From: Trochalopteron elliotii
Lineage: Eukaryota; Chordata; Aves; Passeriformes; Leiothrichidae
Direction: 5' to 3'
Assembly (NCBI GenBank): GCA_024734555.1
Contig: JANPWX010000359.1
Location: 1,511,042-1,575,041 of the forward strand
DNA length: 64,000 nucleotides
The notes under the pieces: generated by a model
What the model saw: the letters and a program-made list of their open reading frames with translations, nothing else
The model's database searches: none
What the model was told of the DNA's origin: nothing
Position numbers and translations under genes: made by a program
Shown: positions 25,901 through 38,467 of the stretch, in pieces
Layout: each line of letters begins with the position of its first letter
How positions within the stretch are numbered: position 1 is the first letter of the stretch

Positions 25901-28299
25901 TCAGTCTTATATTTTAGAGTTGAGGTGGATTTAAATGACACTGAGATTAGAAAAGCAATAGGAACATGCACAAAGATTTCTAATGGAGCAACAAATGATT
26001 TTTTCCTCACTAAGATGCCAGAAGCCCATTTCACCATGAGGTTCACTATTGCTTTTGTTTTTCACTTTGTTTCTCTCTTATACAGTTCGGCTTTTTGGTC
26101 TGCTTTCTTATAGGAAAAGGTAATTTTACTGGTCATGCAGAAAGCTGCAGTCATTATTCCAGTATTGACCTGATGCACTAATGGCAATGAGAGCTGGGTT
26201 CAGGATCATTAAACACTGAGTCTCTTAAGTGGCTTAGGATCTTGTGTTTATCAATAAGACTGGGAAATGATTTAGCAACCAGGTGCCCAAATTTTGCTTA
26301 GATATCTCCATGCTGAACTGCATTGCAGATTCTCTCCTCTTGTAGCTATAAATATTGTATACAGTAAAGCATTTTTACTGTCAGACTAAATATTATTGTA
26401 AATACAAAGTGAAAGGTTTATTTCTTAGCTGCTGATTCCAAAACTTTTCTACTCTCTGTAGAATATTCCTGTCAGTTCAGGTCAAGTAGGAACTGTGGAA
26501 GCTCACCCCTTTAGCTGAGTCCATAGGGCTGGGTACTTCAAATACTGATTCATAACTCTAAACTTGTAGCTACTACTCAAATTTATGAATCCTCGTAATG
26601 AAATGAGTAGGTCAATTAAATCACTTATAATTGTTACAGTGAGTTACAGTGATGGATCTTCTGTTCATCAGTCTATACTTGTATTTTATAATGGAATAAT
26701 TTTACCTTTCACTGTACTACTATAAATTCATTGCAATATGAATTCGATTTTAGAGAAGAGTGGGAGGAATTATCAGTATATTATGTTTTTTTTTCTGACT
26801 TGCTTAGATCTAGATAAATCTTCCCCTCACATTAGTGACCCAGTCAACTGTTCTGAGATTTTTCAAGAGGAATTTTAATGTCTAGAAGAGTATGCATTAT
26901 AAAAATCATCTTGGTCTCGATCAGATTCAAAGGACACTAGCTGGCAAAAGATTTTGAGCTCTAATTACATTCACTTGCATCTAAATGTGCTGACATAAAG
27001 CTAAATGTTTTCATACACTGCTTTAATCATTCAATTAATCTTAACTGTTAATGTGGTCATGTTCTCTGTCATGGTAATTTACATGAACCTGGAATGAGAT
27101 TTCCCTTGTTATGTTGCCTGTGTACAAACTGTGGAATCAAATCTAAGTGTAGTACATCCTTTCATCCAGAAGAATTGTGGACTGTTCTGCAATCTGTAGA
27201 GTAACCGTGTGAGTCACTGGATTATTTAATGTGGCTTCTTTGATTGCTAAAGACTTTTTCTCCTGTAGGATTTTTTCTTCCTCTTTAATTCTTAAATAAT
27301 ATAAAATTTAAAATTAGAATGGTTGTTGGCTTTGCTCAGTTGCAGAAGAATTCAGGTGTTCTCTTCATGAAAACTTCTGGACTTTGATCAAAAAGAATTG
27401 GGGAAACACAATGAAGAGATTTATAGCAGACATAGCCACAGTATTAAAGAAAAAATCCTTTTGTCATTTTTTTGATAGATATGACAGTAGGATTCAAGAA
27501 GGGAGAGCAGAATATAAATTTAACACAGTGTCATTACAAACAGTCAGATAAATTTTGGGCATTAATTAGGGAGAAGAGTATTGCATAGAGCCTTTCTCTT
27601 TAATTATCTCAGTTCTAAAACGCTATCATGGGATGTTTGCTGAATAAGATTCTCCGTATCAGATGGCATGAGATCTAAATTTCTGTTGCTCCAGTTATGA
27701 TTTTTTGGGTATCATGCCATTGAAACAGGGTAACACTGTCTAAGCCTGTGACTGAAGGTATAGTTATCATGATTCTGGTTTGTCCCATTTGATTGTTTCT
27801 GGCTTTATGCTGTGTTACTGGCAGAGATTTCTGAAAACCACAAGTCTTCCACTGATCAATGTCCTATCCTATCCAGTATGTTCTATTTCTGAAATGAAGG
27901 CAGGCATGCAACCTCCTAATAGTTTTCCTTCAAACTTGCATGTGAAAAAGTAACTTGATCTTCATGGAAAATAAGCTTAAAGTAATAGAATCACAATTGA
28001 AAGAAATCTGCTTTTAAATCATGCTGACAAGCCGGAACCTCTCTCATATTCATCCATCTCTGCCGACTTGCTGCTGAAGCAAAACCTTGTGAATGTCGGA
28101 TATTTTGTGTTTAGGCTTCTTTTCCCATCTTAGCAGAAGCACTTTTAAATTATCTTTTACACAACTCTTGCAGGCTTGGACAAACAATCAAGTATTTTTA
28201 TCCAAAGCTAATATACAAATATCCAACTTGAATTTCTTTTATTTATTTTGCAGAGACTTACAATTTCTGAGCTGAAACCTAGGGTCAAATGGTTAGAAA

Positions 28300-28810
28300 A
28301 ACATCCAGTCTGGACTCTCTGACAGTCACACTCCCAGCTCAGAGACTTTCATTGCTGGGACCAAGGCCCCTTCCCTGTGGGTGGCTCCAGTGACCCCACA
28401 GGTGCCTGCTTGATTCCCTGTACACCCCACACTCACAGTCAGACCAGCATTCCCTCCCCAGTCCACCCCAGCTTTCCTAGAGCAGAGCCTCAGATGATTC
28501 TTTCCATAAAGCCATTTATCCATGGTGCAGCAACACAGAAAGAGCCCCAGATGGTGCCTCTGGGGAGAACCCTCAGCAAAGGAAACCCAAGGATTTTATA
28601 CCCTCACAGTGTCTCCTCACACACGTCTCTCTCCTGAGTCCTCTGCTCCTGCTGTGTCTCCCAGAGTTTATCCACCCAGCTGGCATGACCCACCTTTGTG
28701 CCCTTTGCAAACCAAAGGATTGGCTGCTCAGCGTCTCTTGTCTCAGGCTCCCACCAGCAGCTCAATCTGCATCTCAATGTGCAGTTGGCAAACTGAGCTA
28801 CTTGCACCAG
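28300..28810. other. GC-rich patch in intron 1, possible degraded repeat
   Basis: About 500 bp are clearly richer in C and G than the surrounding intron. It contains an 8-bp-stem inverted repeat (CCTGTGGG at 28374-28381, CCCACAGG at 28395-28402) and, read on the minus strand, a TATAAAATCC box-like string near 28594. These traits would fit an antisense LTR, but I find no convincing TG..CA ends or target duplication. The open frames here, including 151 codons at 28522-28977 on the + strand, resemble no protein I know and probably reflect base composition. Confidence 0.35.
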
Positions 28811-29572
28811 ATTTAGTCCTCAATAGTTCAAATCTATTCTTTTTCACAAAGATTTTCAGCAGTTCTACTCTGTTGTTCCAAAGGCTTGGGGTTACATCTT
28901 TCTCAGTAGATAGAGTATTTTGCTTGGATGTACTTTCTTATCTAAAAATAAAATCAAAGAGAAACATTCACCAGTAATCTAATATTGTCTCCTGATCAAC
29001 CAACCTGATCAGTAAAATAACTTAATATTTAGGCCAATGTGCTGAAAGCATAACATGGAATTCAACAATTTCTATATTTTTATGGAGGTGTTACAATCTA
29101 CACACAAACATATATCAAAATATACAGACTAACAGGTTTGTTTCTCTCATTGCAACTTTCCTACTACAAGTCCGAAAATAAGCAAATATGTTGTCTTCCA
29201 GTCCATGAGTTTCTAATAAATTATTCTAAAGAAAATATCATTTATTTTACTCTAGATTTTAAAATCCAGCTAGATATCATTGACGACCATGAAATTAAGA
29301 GTTGGATATTTTATTTATATCACAACAAAGACTGAATGATAGAAATTTCACCCTCAATACTTTATGGTGTTTTACATACACAAGTAATAGTAAGTGATAT
29401 TAAAGATTTGAAGCTATAAAAATATATTACAGAACTAAGCAAACTTTTAACCAGAATATTTCAAGGTATGGGTTTGTTGGGCTTTTGTTGTTTGTATTTT
29501 TTTAATTTGCTTTATGTACTAGGTAAACATTAATCACTTTATAAATGTTTCTGGGGAATTAGATTATACATG

Positions 29573-30069
29573 TGTGGTGGTTTGAAAGCAAAACGAGTGA
29601 GAGGCTTCAAGTACAACCTGAGTGGGATGACGGAAGCAGTGATCCCGTAGAAAAGTCTGGTAGCTCTGATCCTCTGGGAATCCAGTGGGTAAGGTCCCCT
29701 GTATTGTCCCAAATCCCAGATTATATCCAGGTGAGAATGCTTGGCTCCTCCCCCTGGGCGGAACATCTCAGGGGATAATGGGATAATGAGTCATACAGGG
29801 GGTCCTTAATGGCCCGTTAAAGAGAGATAACTCCTGAAGGGAGTTACCTATGAGCAGCAGGCTATGCTGCTCAGGCCATTAACATGAACATATCATGCAG
29901 CAGGCCATTAAGAGAAGACCCATTAGCAGAAGACCCATTAGCAGAAGACACTTTAACAGAAGAGGGAGGGGGAAATCTGGAAGAACACTCCTTCAGCAAT
30001 TGGTTTCAACAGTTCATGAAGATGGTGATAGAATACTTTGTGCATATCTTATACTTGCAACCCAGGACA
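29573..30069. mobile_element. Solo LTR of an endogenous retrovirus, with 5-bp target duplication
   Basis: A 497-bp unit begins TGTGGTGGTTTG and ends CCAGGACA, so it has the TG..CA ends of an LTR. It is flanked by the perfect 5-bp direct repeat ACATG (29568-29572 and 30070-30074). No gag, pol or env sequence and no second LTR is nearby, so it is a recombined solo LTR. A 5-bp duplication fits ERVL-like or some ERVK-like elements. It is less AT-rich than the surrounding intron and contains a four-copy 15-bp repeat. I associate this TGTGGTGGTTT start with songbird LTRs, from memory only. Orientation cannot be fixed because no internal region survives. Confidence 0.85.
29905..29964. repeat. Four 15-bp tandem units inside the LTR
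   Basis: Units 29905-29919, 29920-29934, 29935-29949 and 29950-29964. Units 2 and 3 are identical (CCATTAGCAGAAGAC); unit 1 differs at two positions and unit 4 at several. Such repeats in the U3 part of LTRs often arise by replication slippage. Confidence 0.85.
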
Positions 30070-32000
30070 ACATGTAATTACTGGGCATAATATTTCTTCA
30101 TCCTTTTTAGTATGACAAGAATTTTTTCCACAAATTATTTGGATATGTCCCTTTGTGTGGGATTATAGGTGCATCTCTCATTATTTTATTTGAAATTCAG
30201 GCTCAAGAACAGCCAATATAATTCTGATTGTATTTTCTTGATGCTTTGCTGTGGTACTCAAAAAGTTCAGTAAAATTAGGTTTACAAACCTTATCAGATA
30301 CCTGTTGATATTAAAAGAAATATTGGCTATTATTCTAGTTTATACTGGATTGGCATTTATAAGCAAACTGGTTTATTCCGTGAAGGTTCAAGTAACCACA
30401 ATTATTCTGGGTTTATTTTTCTGTAAATGACAACAGAGTTTGGCCACCTTACATTTTTCATAAAATCATGGTATGCTTGGTAAACTCCAGTGTATTCCTG
30501 TTCATAATGACATCCATTCACTGCTGTACATCTTCTCTACCTTTTCTTTCCTTTTGGTCTTGCATGTTCTGCTTCATATGATTCTCAACAATTAGAATTG
30601 AAAAGAAATATGAAACCCCACAACAGTCTTTGCATCGCATAATTGCATCTTAAACAACAAGAAACTGGGAAGTAAATTAATTTGCTAGCAACGAATGTAT
30701 TTGGTAGGAATGATCTGCTGGTCTTGCACTGTCACATTTTCATTGTGCACTGCAAGCATATGATTTTAATTCTTTTGGCAGTGTGGGGATTCAGTTTTGT
30801 GTTGACAGGGGGAGCAGCATGTTAGTGCATGAATGGTAATGATACTTATTCCCTCCCCAGTTAGGCAAATAAAAATGACAGGTTAAGTCAAGCACTGCAC
30901 TGAACCAGAATGCATTTTAAAAACACAATATTTGGTAAATTGGAAAAGACTGTTTTAACATAACAATCATTTATTGAAAGAATTTAATTAAATTTTTACA
31001 AAATGTGGGTAACTGAAGGAAAGTCTTAAGAGAAATTTGATCATTTAATAAATTTGCATTGTCTTTAAAATACTGAAAACAGTATAAGAGTAGTATTTTA
31101 GCCCTTGGGTAATTAAAGAGTAACATAGCTGAAGTTGTTGGGATTTCACATTGTAGAACTCTTCTGACAGTTCAGACTGAAAACAGACTTATTTTTCCTC
31201 TATTTTAGTGCATGAATTCTATCCCTTCCTTCCCAATCATAAATAATATATCCCTGTATGGGGATTAGGTATATCAACCTGAGTTTTCCATTAAAATGAT
31301 TCATTTCTTTCTCTTTAAATTTATGAATATTTATCAAAGGATTATGGGTTAGTTAATAGTATTTCCCCTTAATACATACACATGAATTCACTTGCACATA
31401 ACTCTGAAAAATGAGAGGTATCTATCTTGGGACTACACTGCTCCTAAGCTCCTGCCAGCAAGCTGTAAGGTAAACATTCCTTAACAAGCAATGGGTGAAA
31501 AATAGTCTTTCCTCTCTCAATGTGAAATGTAGACTGATTCTGCCCATAAAACCGTGTTTTTTTTGTTTTTCACTTCAAGATAAGGAAACACAGGCAAAAA
31601 ACCTGTATGAGAAGTTCAAAGTTCATATGTTATCTAGAAATGGTCTCCCTAATAACTGAAAAGGACTGTAAGGGACCAGAATTGTTGACATAGGCTGAAG
31701 ATTAAGTTCTGATGTACAAAGCCTTCTAAAACATTTCAGAGAGGGATGGGAATGAGCTATTAGGCTGCCAATAGGTTCAACTGTTAGATTTGCCAAAGAT
31801 TTGAAATCGAATTAGGACACCACATTTATTTGGTTGATGCCCATGTCAACATGCTACTCTTGCATGTATCATACAGGATAGCTGCAGCTTAAACACACTG
31901 AAAAATTATAAAGAGCATTAAGTATAGCAGAATGATGAATCTTTGATGTACCTCTTTCATAGGAGAAATATGCTGGTGACTGACTATGGACTATTTTCCT

Positions 32001-32080
32001 CAAAACCAAAAACAAATGAAACAAAACCAGCCAAACGAACAATCACAAAAATACCCCAACAAAATCAAACACCCCCATAA
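32001..32080. repeat. A/C-rich low-complexity patch
   Basis: CAAAACCAAAAAC-type sequence, nearly lacking T, 600 bp before exon 2. Confidence 0.8.
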
Positions 32081-32686
32081 AGGACAAATAATTCCTCTGT
32101 AGTCTAGATTGTCCCTAATTCCACATAGCCTGGCATGTCACTCAACTGCTTTTAAGGATTCCTTTGAAAAATTATGTAGAATAAATTAGTTTGCTGATAT
32201 AGATCAATATTATCTTATTGAGACCATGGAGATTTTTGGGTTTTTATAATATGTAGCTATATCTGTTCAGACTGCAGAGTAGTCTGAGTGGCAGCATAAC
32301 ATAACATTTGAAATTTCTCCAAAATTTTGATATTTGTCACCAGTCTTTGGTCAAGTGGTCATTTTAATGTGTTGACATCTATCTCAGAGGCAACTATCAC
32401 AAAGTATTCCTTGAGAACACTATGAGGCAAACTGTACATAGCCATGAAGAACTATTGTAGATGTATGATCTGTAGACTAGATTTGTGACTTAATTTCAGA
32501 ATAATAGTCTGAAACCAGAAGTTAGATCCTTGTTTGCAGGTATTTGGGACTTTGCTTTAAAATGTCTGTCCAGTTGTGGACAAACATTTCTTCTTAGCAT
32601 CTTCCTTTGATGCTAAATAAAGTACTATCTCAAGTGGAGTAGAATTTAGACTTTAATTCATATCTTATTTTTTTGTTCTTCTGCAG

Positions 32687-32920
32687 ATAGTAACTTCATC
32701 CTTGCAAATGCTCAGGTGGCTAAGGGATTCCCCATTGTTTACTGCTCTGATGGCTTCTGTGAGCTTGCTGGATTTGCACGGACTGAAGTCATGCAGAAGA
32801 GCTGCAGCTGTAAATTTTTACTTGGTGCTGAAACAAATGAGCAGATGATTCTTCAAATTGAGAAATCGTTGGAGGAAAAGACAGAGTTTAAGGGAGAAAT
32901 CATGTTCTATAAGAAGAATG
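32687..32920 (+). CDS. KCNH8: KCNH8 (Kv12.1, ELK channel) exon 2: PAS core of EAG domain
   Basis: Second coding exon of an ELK-family voltage-gated K+ channel. Two bases finish a split His codon, then 77 codons are open (Ser-Asn-Phe-Ile-Leu-Ala-Asn through Tyr-Lys-Lys-Asn), and one base starts the next codon. It includes the ELK PAS signature [14 protein letters not shown], followed by [12 protein letters not shown] and [15 protein letters not shown]. As I recall human KCNH8 this is residues 27-103 with only a few substitutions, much closer than to KCNH3 or KCNH4. In the EAG/ELK/ERG family the cytoplasmic PAS domain packs against the C-terminal cyclic-nucleotide-binding-homology domain and tunes gating. 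The acceptor is a pyrimidine tract plus CAG at 32684-32686; the donor is G|GTAAGT at 32921. Length 234 nt, phase 1 on both sides. The frame stays open for about 20 codons into the intron before a stop, so intron retention would truncate the protein. Confidence 0.95.
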
Positions 32921-32965
32921 GTAAGTCTTTCTTTCCCGTTCTGTTAGTCATAAGGAATGAAACAC

Positions 32966-32997
32966 CATATAATATATAATGCATATAATATATAATG
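32966..32997. repeat. 16-bp perfect tandem duplication just inside intron 2
   Basis: CATATAATATATAATG occurs twice, head to tail. It begins 45 bases after the exon 2 donor. Confidence 0.9.
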
Positions 32998-33737
32998 TTC
33001 ATTTCTAAGAAATAACTTAGTGTGTCTATCATCAAGCCTATAAGAATAGATTTGAATAATGACAGTAGGGTACGTATTGAGACCATGTTTGTATTGGTGT
33101 TATTGCTTTTAAATAAATATGTTACAAAGCTGCATAGAAGATATTCAGGGTGCTAAACTAAATTCTAAGACTATTATTTGCACTCAGTATGACACTGTTT
33201 TTTCTTCTTTTTTTTATACTGAAGTTTTTACTTCTTATTGCTGAAGCTGCAATGAAAATAATCATATTCACCGCAAGATAAGCTATGTAAATTTTTCAGT
33301 GCCATCAGTAAAATGCTCAAATATCTGAATGAGCCAAGTGGTTTCTTCTCAATAGCTACTATATATGAACACAATAATAATTATTTTCAAAAAGTGAAAA
33401 ATTTATGTTCAACTATGTATTGTTACATGAAGAAAATTTCCAGTCATTAAGCAACCCCATAGACTATAGGAAATTTCAAGTTGCACCAGCAAAGCTTTGA
33501 CTGCTATGGCAATGCATTTATAAGGACAATTTCATAGTCAAGATGCATAAGGCACAGAAGACAGCAGCCCATGATGCACAATTCCCAGCTTCTTTCATTT
33601 ATATCAGGCTCCTTCAGTTTAGTTATTCCACATATTCCTAGTGCCACATTGATGTGATCTTCAAAGAGGTTACACTAAGTTTGAGATAATGACAGGATTT
33701 TTAGCCAGAGTAACAGGAGCTGAGTGATCCACGGACT

Positions 33738-33751
33738 CCATGGATCCATGG
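33738..33751. repeat. 14-bp perfect palindrome
   Basis: CCATGGATCCATGG equals its own reverse complement. It is isolated, with no neighbouring element. Confidence 0.85.
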
Positions 33752-36700
33752 GTGTTGAGTATCACTTTCTCTGTTATTAGATGGCTAGAGTTTATAGGCA
33801 AATGTCTAGACCACATTTTTCTCATAGGTTTTCTTTTTTTCTGTCTTTATTAAGGAAACATTTTCGTGTCAAACAATACTATTATTATATGCATTAAAAA
33901 GTTATTTTCTAAAAGTGAAAACTGCATAATAACAACAAAGTGATTTGGAGTGTTAGGAGAAGGCAGCTTCACTTTCACTCACAAGAATAAAGAAGAATGT
34001 TCTTTAGTTGGCTTGTGTTCATGATGGCTGCTCTTCATAGTATGAAAGTTTGAAGTTAATCTGGAAGATTCTGCTAAATGCTTCCTCCTCTTGACTTTTT
34101 GGGGAGACTTGGGAGTGTGTGGGTGTGTTTGGTTTTGTTTTTTAGCATATAGAAGAGACTCAGACAGTTTCTTGAAATTGTTTCAGGAAGGTTATTCAAA
34201 TAAAATATCCCCAAATTTTAAAACATATCTGAATACAGGGGAAAAATTGTTTTAACCTGGAAGGATAAGAGCTGTTTTTTTCCAGTATTCTATAGTGATA
34301 ACTGGGCATGGAGAGAAGATATTTCAAGGTATTTAAATTAAAGAAGTAAAGCTAAGACGTTCATTTCATTGTCTTTGGCCTGAATGATAAATTGTGATTC
34401 CTTTTCATTATAAAGAGGTGCTTCAAATCGGTAATAGATATGATTAATACAGGCAGAAAGAGATTGCAGGTCAATTAGCAGAGAAGTAACTGAATCACAG
34501 ATAAATAGATAAAGAGAAATCGTTGAGGCTAAAAGAATTCCCACTATCCATCCTACATTCATCCCTCTGTATAATTTGACTAGAAGCTTCCCCAATACAT
34601 TTTCTAAATAGGAATAAATTTTCCTGACTACCCATTATATTTTTCATTTCCATGTATTCATTTCCATGTATTTTTGTACCACTAGGAAACACTGGTATTA
34701 AAATAACATGCTAATTTCTTGTATAAAAGGAAAATTTATCTTAAAAAAATAGTTTTTCAACAGAGCTGTAAGGTGCAGGCTCCAAATTTGGCAAATCAGC
34801 CATTTTCGCTACATGTTTTTGCATTTGGGCTGGATTTGGGGTTTTTTTCAGAGGAAAACTTGAACTTTGGAAGGTGCTAAGCTTATTCAACTTTGCCCAG
34901 AAAAAAAGTTTTAAAAATATTTTAAGACATAAGAACTTTGGGAATAATATCCCTGAAATGATTTCATGGATACATTCCAGTTTATCCAATATGGAAAATG
35001 ATTGTTATTTGGGTTGCTGTAATGCCAGGAACATAGGTCAGTGGGAGAGGAATAGCTAGCAATGTCTAGTTATCACAGGGCTACATTTCAATGTCCTGTT
35101 AGGGCTTTAGGGTGTTAGAGGGGAACCCCCATCTGGTTTTAGGTTGCTGTTCTGCCCAGCCTTGCTTTGTAGGCCAAACTACAAGACCAAGTGAGCACTT
35201 CCAAGCCTCAGGGGTAATTCTGAGCTCGTGAAATAGACAGATGTGCCTCAAAATACTTCTTGAAGTCTTAATAGTTAGTAAAACATTATGATAAAAAATT
35301 ACTATGAGGCACGTGGATGTATGAATAGAATAACTTATTCTTGGTTTGTTCTTCTGGATTTGGTCTAAAATGTAGATCATATGTGTCCTGTTTTTTGGGG
35401 CAGATGTTAAAGGTTACAAAACTGAACATGCCTCTATTTCTTAGTTGTAATATTTTCAATATTTTAAATTTGATTTAAACTTATTTCAAAGCTGGTTCAG
35501 TTTTTATCATTAAATCAAACTGTTAATTCTTAACAAGTAGCTTTGATCTGATTTTATTGTGCTTGAATATGGACCTTTTACAGTTATTTAAACATCATTA
35601 AAGAATTCACATGGCATCTCTGCTCAGTAATTGTTAGTTAAAGGAATGATTGCTGTAACTAAAGCAACCCCAGCAGTCAACATGAAATTTCATGGAAATT
35701 TCCAGACTGCTCTGAACTGATAGTGCAGCAAGAGTGGTGCACAAGGAGTTGGGTAGGAAGCTGAGTAAAGTGGATTATCTGTCTGTATTGGATGAACTGC
35801 AGTATTTCATTGCCTTTGTTGTTTGGATTTGGATTTCAAAAATGATCTTCAGCAGTTGTACTCTGACCAGTCCCTCTGAGACCACTAGAAGTGGATAAGA
35901 ACTTTTTCTATATGTGTTCTCATTTGGGAATTTTAATGAATTCTTGGGATAGGATAAACTGGTTGTAACTCCTCATTCCTGAACATTTTCTGCCATGCTA
36001 GAAACAGAGAAGTATTAGAACCATGGCAACAGATACAGAAGCTTCAGAGAGATGTCTTTTGAAAATTCAACTCAAAATATACTTTTTATCATAGTTTCAG
36101 TATTTATTTTGGTTCCTCAGTCAGTTTCTTGCTTTTTCTTTGACAGAGCTATATTAGTTTCTTGAAGACTATCAGAAAAGGAGACTATTAAAAGACAAGG
36201 AATTTTATGATTGTTGCCTTCTTCAGAAAGTTTTAAAATTATATTGCTTAGGAGCTGATTTTAAAACTTTTTTTTCCCCTGTTACTATTTCTACATTTTC
36301 TTTAAAACATCTGCAACAAATTATGTTGTCAATTATGATAATGGAAATGCAAATTAACCTTTCGAAATTCAAGTGAGTTGTGAGAAAAATGTTCACTCCT
36401 GGATCTCTTGTTTAGAACAATCTAAAAGCAGTTGGACACTATGCTGAGGAACTATATTTAAATAAACCCTTCTTTTTCTCCTTGTCAGACTTTTTCTGAA
36501 ATTTGTCAATAGCAAATACAGGTACTTAAATGAGGTGCTCACATTCCCTCAAACTGAAGTACAAGTAAGCAGCTGCGTGGATGCTTTTCCTTTTCTGTTA
36601 CAGCCTAAGATAATGCTACAATAAGCCCTGTAATCAGTGACTTAGTCCAGTCTAAGCTCCCCATCTTCTGTTGCTGAGAAGGTCACACCTTGGGTCCCTT

Positions 36701-38366
36701 ACAACCCCATCAGATTTATTTCTTTGTCTCAAAATTAAGTTTGTAGTGTTTGAAAAGAGGTCTGTGTTTACACACAACCTTCTAAAACATGTAGTAGTTC
36801 CACAGCATTTCTTCATTGAAAGGAAATTGGTCTCTTTCTGTGTGTATGTGAGTTGTGTGAAACACAGTGTAATCAGCAGTGGCCACTTGTGATTTATGGA
36901 CATTTGAGAGGCTTCACTGTGGTGACCATTGTTTCTGTGCCCCCCAGAAAAAGGGCTGTTTGCACAAGCCTTTGAGCATAGTTAAAAATCCTCACTGTAA
37001 GACGACTGGAGCAACTGGGTGTTGCTGGGACTATCTTTGCAAGGTGCTTTAGGACTTAGGTGCAAGCAGGGTTTGCTTTACCTGTGACTCTTAACCAGGA
37101 CTCAAGGGATATTTAGTCACCTTCTATATGTACACTGATTCAAACACTTGCTAGGTGATGTCTTAGGCTTGTGCCTTGTAGTTCTTTCTCCCTAAAGGTT
37201 TGGGTAGTAAATTGTAAGGTCAGGAAGTTATGATGTATTTAATTTCTGTATTTATTTCTTCATTTATTACAAGTCAGTAAGATTAAATCAAGATATTTTA
37301 TCTCTTCTCATCACTGCCTGACAATATGTGTTTTGATAAGGCTGTATCCATATCTGGAAGGTTGGGATTAAGGTATTGTTTCAGATGGGCAGAATATGAG
37401 TTGAGAAAGGGTGAAAGTCAGATCCTCTTACTGAGCTACTGGATTAATCAGACAAAAGGCTGTTTGAAGTCTGGGTGTAACAGTGTTCTCACATGAACAA
37501 TGACAGCCACAGGTAAATGAAATAAGGCTCAGGCCATGAGACATCATCCATTGCTTCTGCCATGTTTGTGGTTGAATAACATGTCTAGAGAATAGCAAAG
37601 GCTACACAACATCATTTCTATTTAATTCACTCTGTGTGTTAAGAAAACAGAAAAGCTTTTTTTAGACAAGGAGTTCGATGTTATTTAAAATTGTAGAAGA
37701 ATTAATTAATTATGGAGACATTGAGGAGAAATTAATGTCTTTTAAAATGAAAGAAAATTGGATTTTCCTCAAGCTTCTCTACAGAAAATAGTTTTCTAAT
37801 TGCAGAAATGGTATCTGTTTTTTCCAACAAGAAGTTTAAACACATACTTTTAATGGTTGTCCAAAAATATTCTATAACATTTTGAAACATGTGAATTGTA
37901 TGGTATGAGGTTAACATTAACTGGCTGCCTTTTTTAACAATGTCCTGAAATCCACCATGTCTTTTGGAAGTTAAGCCCAGCAGTAAGAAAAGGGGCATTT
38001 ATTAGAATTTTCTGACTGGAAAAAAAAAATTCTGTACAGAGACCTCCATTTCTTGTGACTACTTTCTAGTGACAGTTTTCTACTTACTAATGTAGAGAAA
38101 GCCCCTTTACAAGTTGCTTGACAGAGCAGTTTGTAGCAATGTGGTCTCACTGCTGCTTCACTGCTTCTCTGCCTTAAAAACATCATCTAAAAATAAAATT
38201 AAAAAGCTTTTGTGGTAGGCTTGCTCACATTTACTAAACTATAGTACAAAATACAGGAGGAGGGAAATAAAAAAAAGCAAGCAACATTGGAAGATTAATC
38301 TGAAGGTAATATCTAATTGCTATTACCTGAGCCATAAAAAATAATTTGTAACTTTATAAAAGAATA

Positions 38367-38467
38367 TTTTTTCTTTTTCTCTTTTCTTTTCTTTTGTCTT
38401 TTTTGATTTTTTTTTTAAATTTATTTTTCTTTTTTCTGTTTTCTTGTTCTTTTTCGCTTCCCCTTTC
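38367..38467. repeat. T-rich low-complexity tract
   Basis: About 100 bp of (TTTTC)n-like sequence with few interruptions, in intron 2. Confidence 0.85.

Larger units (their letters stand above)
1..32686 (+). other. KCNH8: KCNH8 intron 1, 3' part (5' end outside window)
   Basis: AT-rich non-coding sequence upstream of exon 2. It ends in a long T-rich tract and TTCTGCAG at 32686, a strong acceptor. Exon 2 opens with two bases completing a split codon, so this intron is phase 1. I looked for the first exon (start Met, PAS-cap, then an Asp-Gly-Thr-His junction with a donor) and did not see it; there is also no CpG-rich promoter, so the 5' end should be upstream. Recognised contents: small tandem repeats near 3640, 3773 and 16361, a 38-bp dispersed repeat at 8043 and 9310, CR1 at 12215, 15108 and 16871, a GC-rich patch at 28300-28800, a solo LTR at 29573, and a C/A-rich patch at 32001. 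In 1-3600, 3800-8040, 9350-12210, 12670-15100, 16930-28300 and 30075-32000 I see nothing beyond AT-rich intron sequence. Confidence 0.85.

Noticed and set aside
27976..28060. Possible antisense CR1 end (AATAGAATCACAATTGAAAG)
   Set aside because: Only a short resemblance; the following sequence does not follow CR1 order.
28522..28977. Open frame of 151 codons on the + strand, the longest in the window
   Set aside because: Low-complexity Ser/Pro-rich translation from a GC-rich patch, no recognisable domain, no coding context.
1..32686. First coding exon of KCNH8 inside the window
   Set aside because: No sequence encoding the expected N-terminal cap with an Asp-Gly-Thr-His junction and donor was seen, and no CpG-rich promoter; it should be upstream. 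A translated search of the upstream contig would decide.
32716..32979. Reading exon 2 as a separate small protein starting at 32716
   Set aside because: The codon there is GTG for Val in the middle of the PAS domain, and the frame past 32920 is intron.
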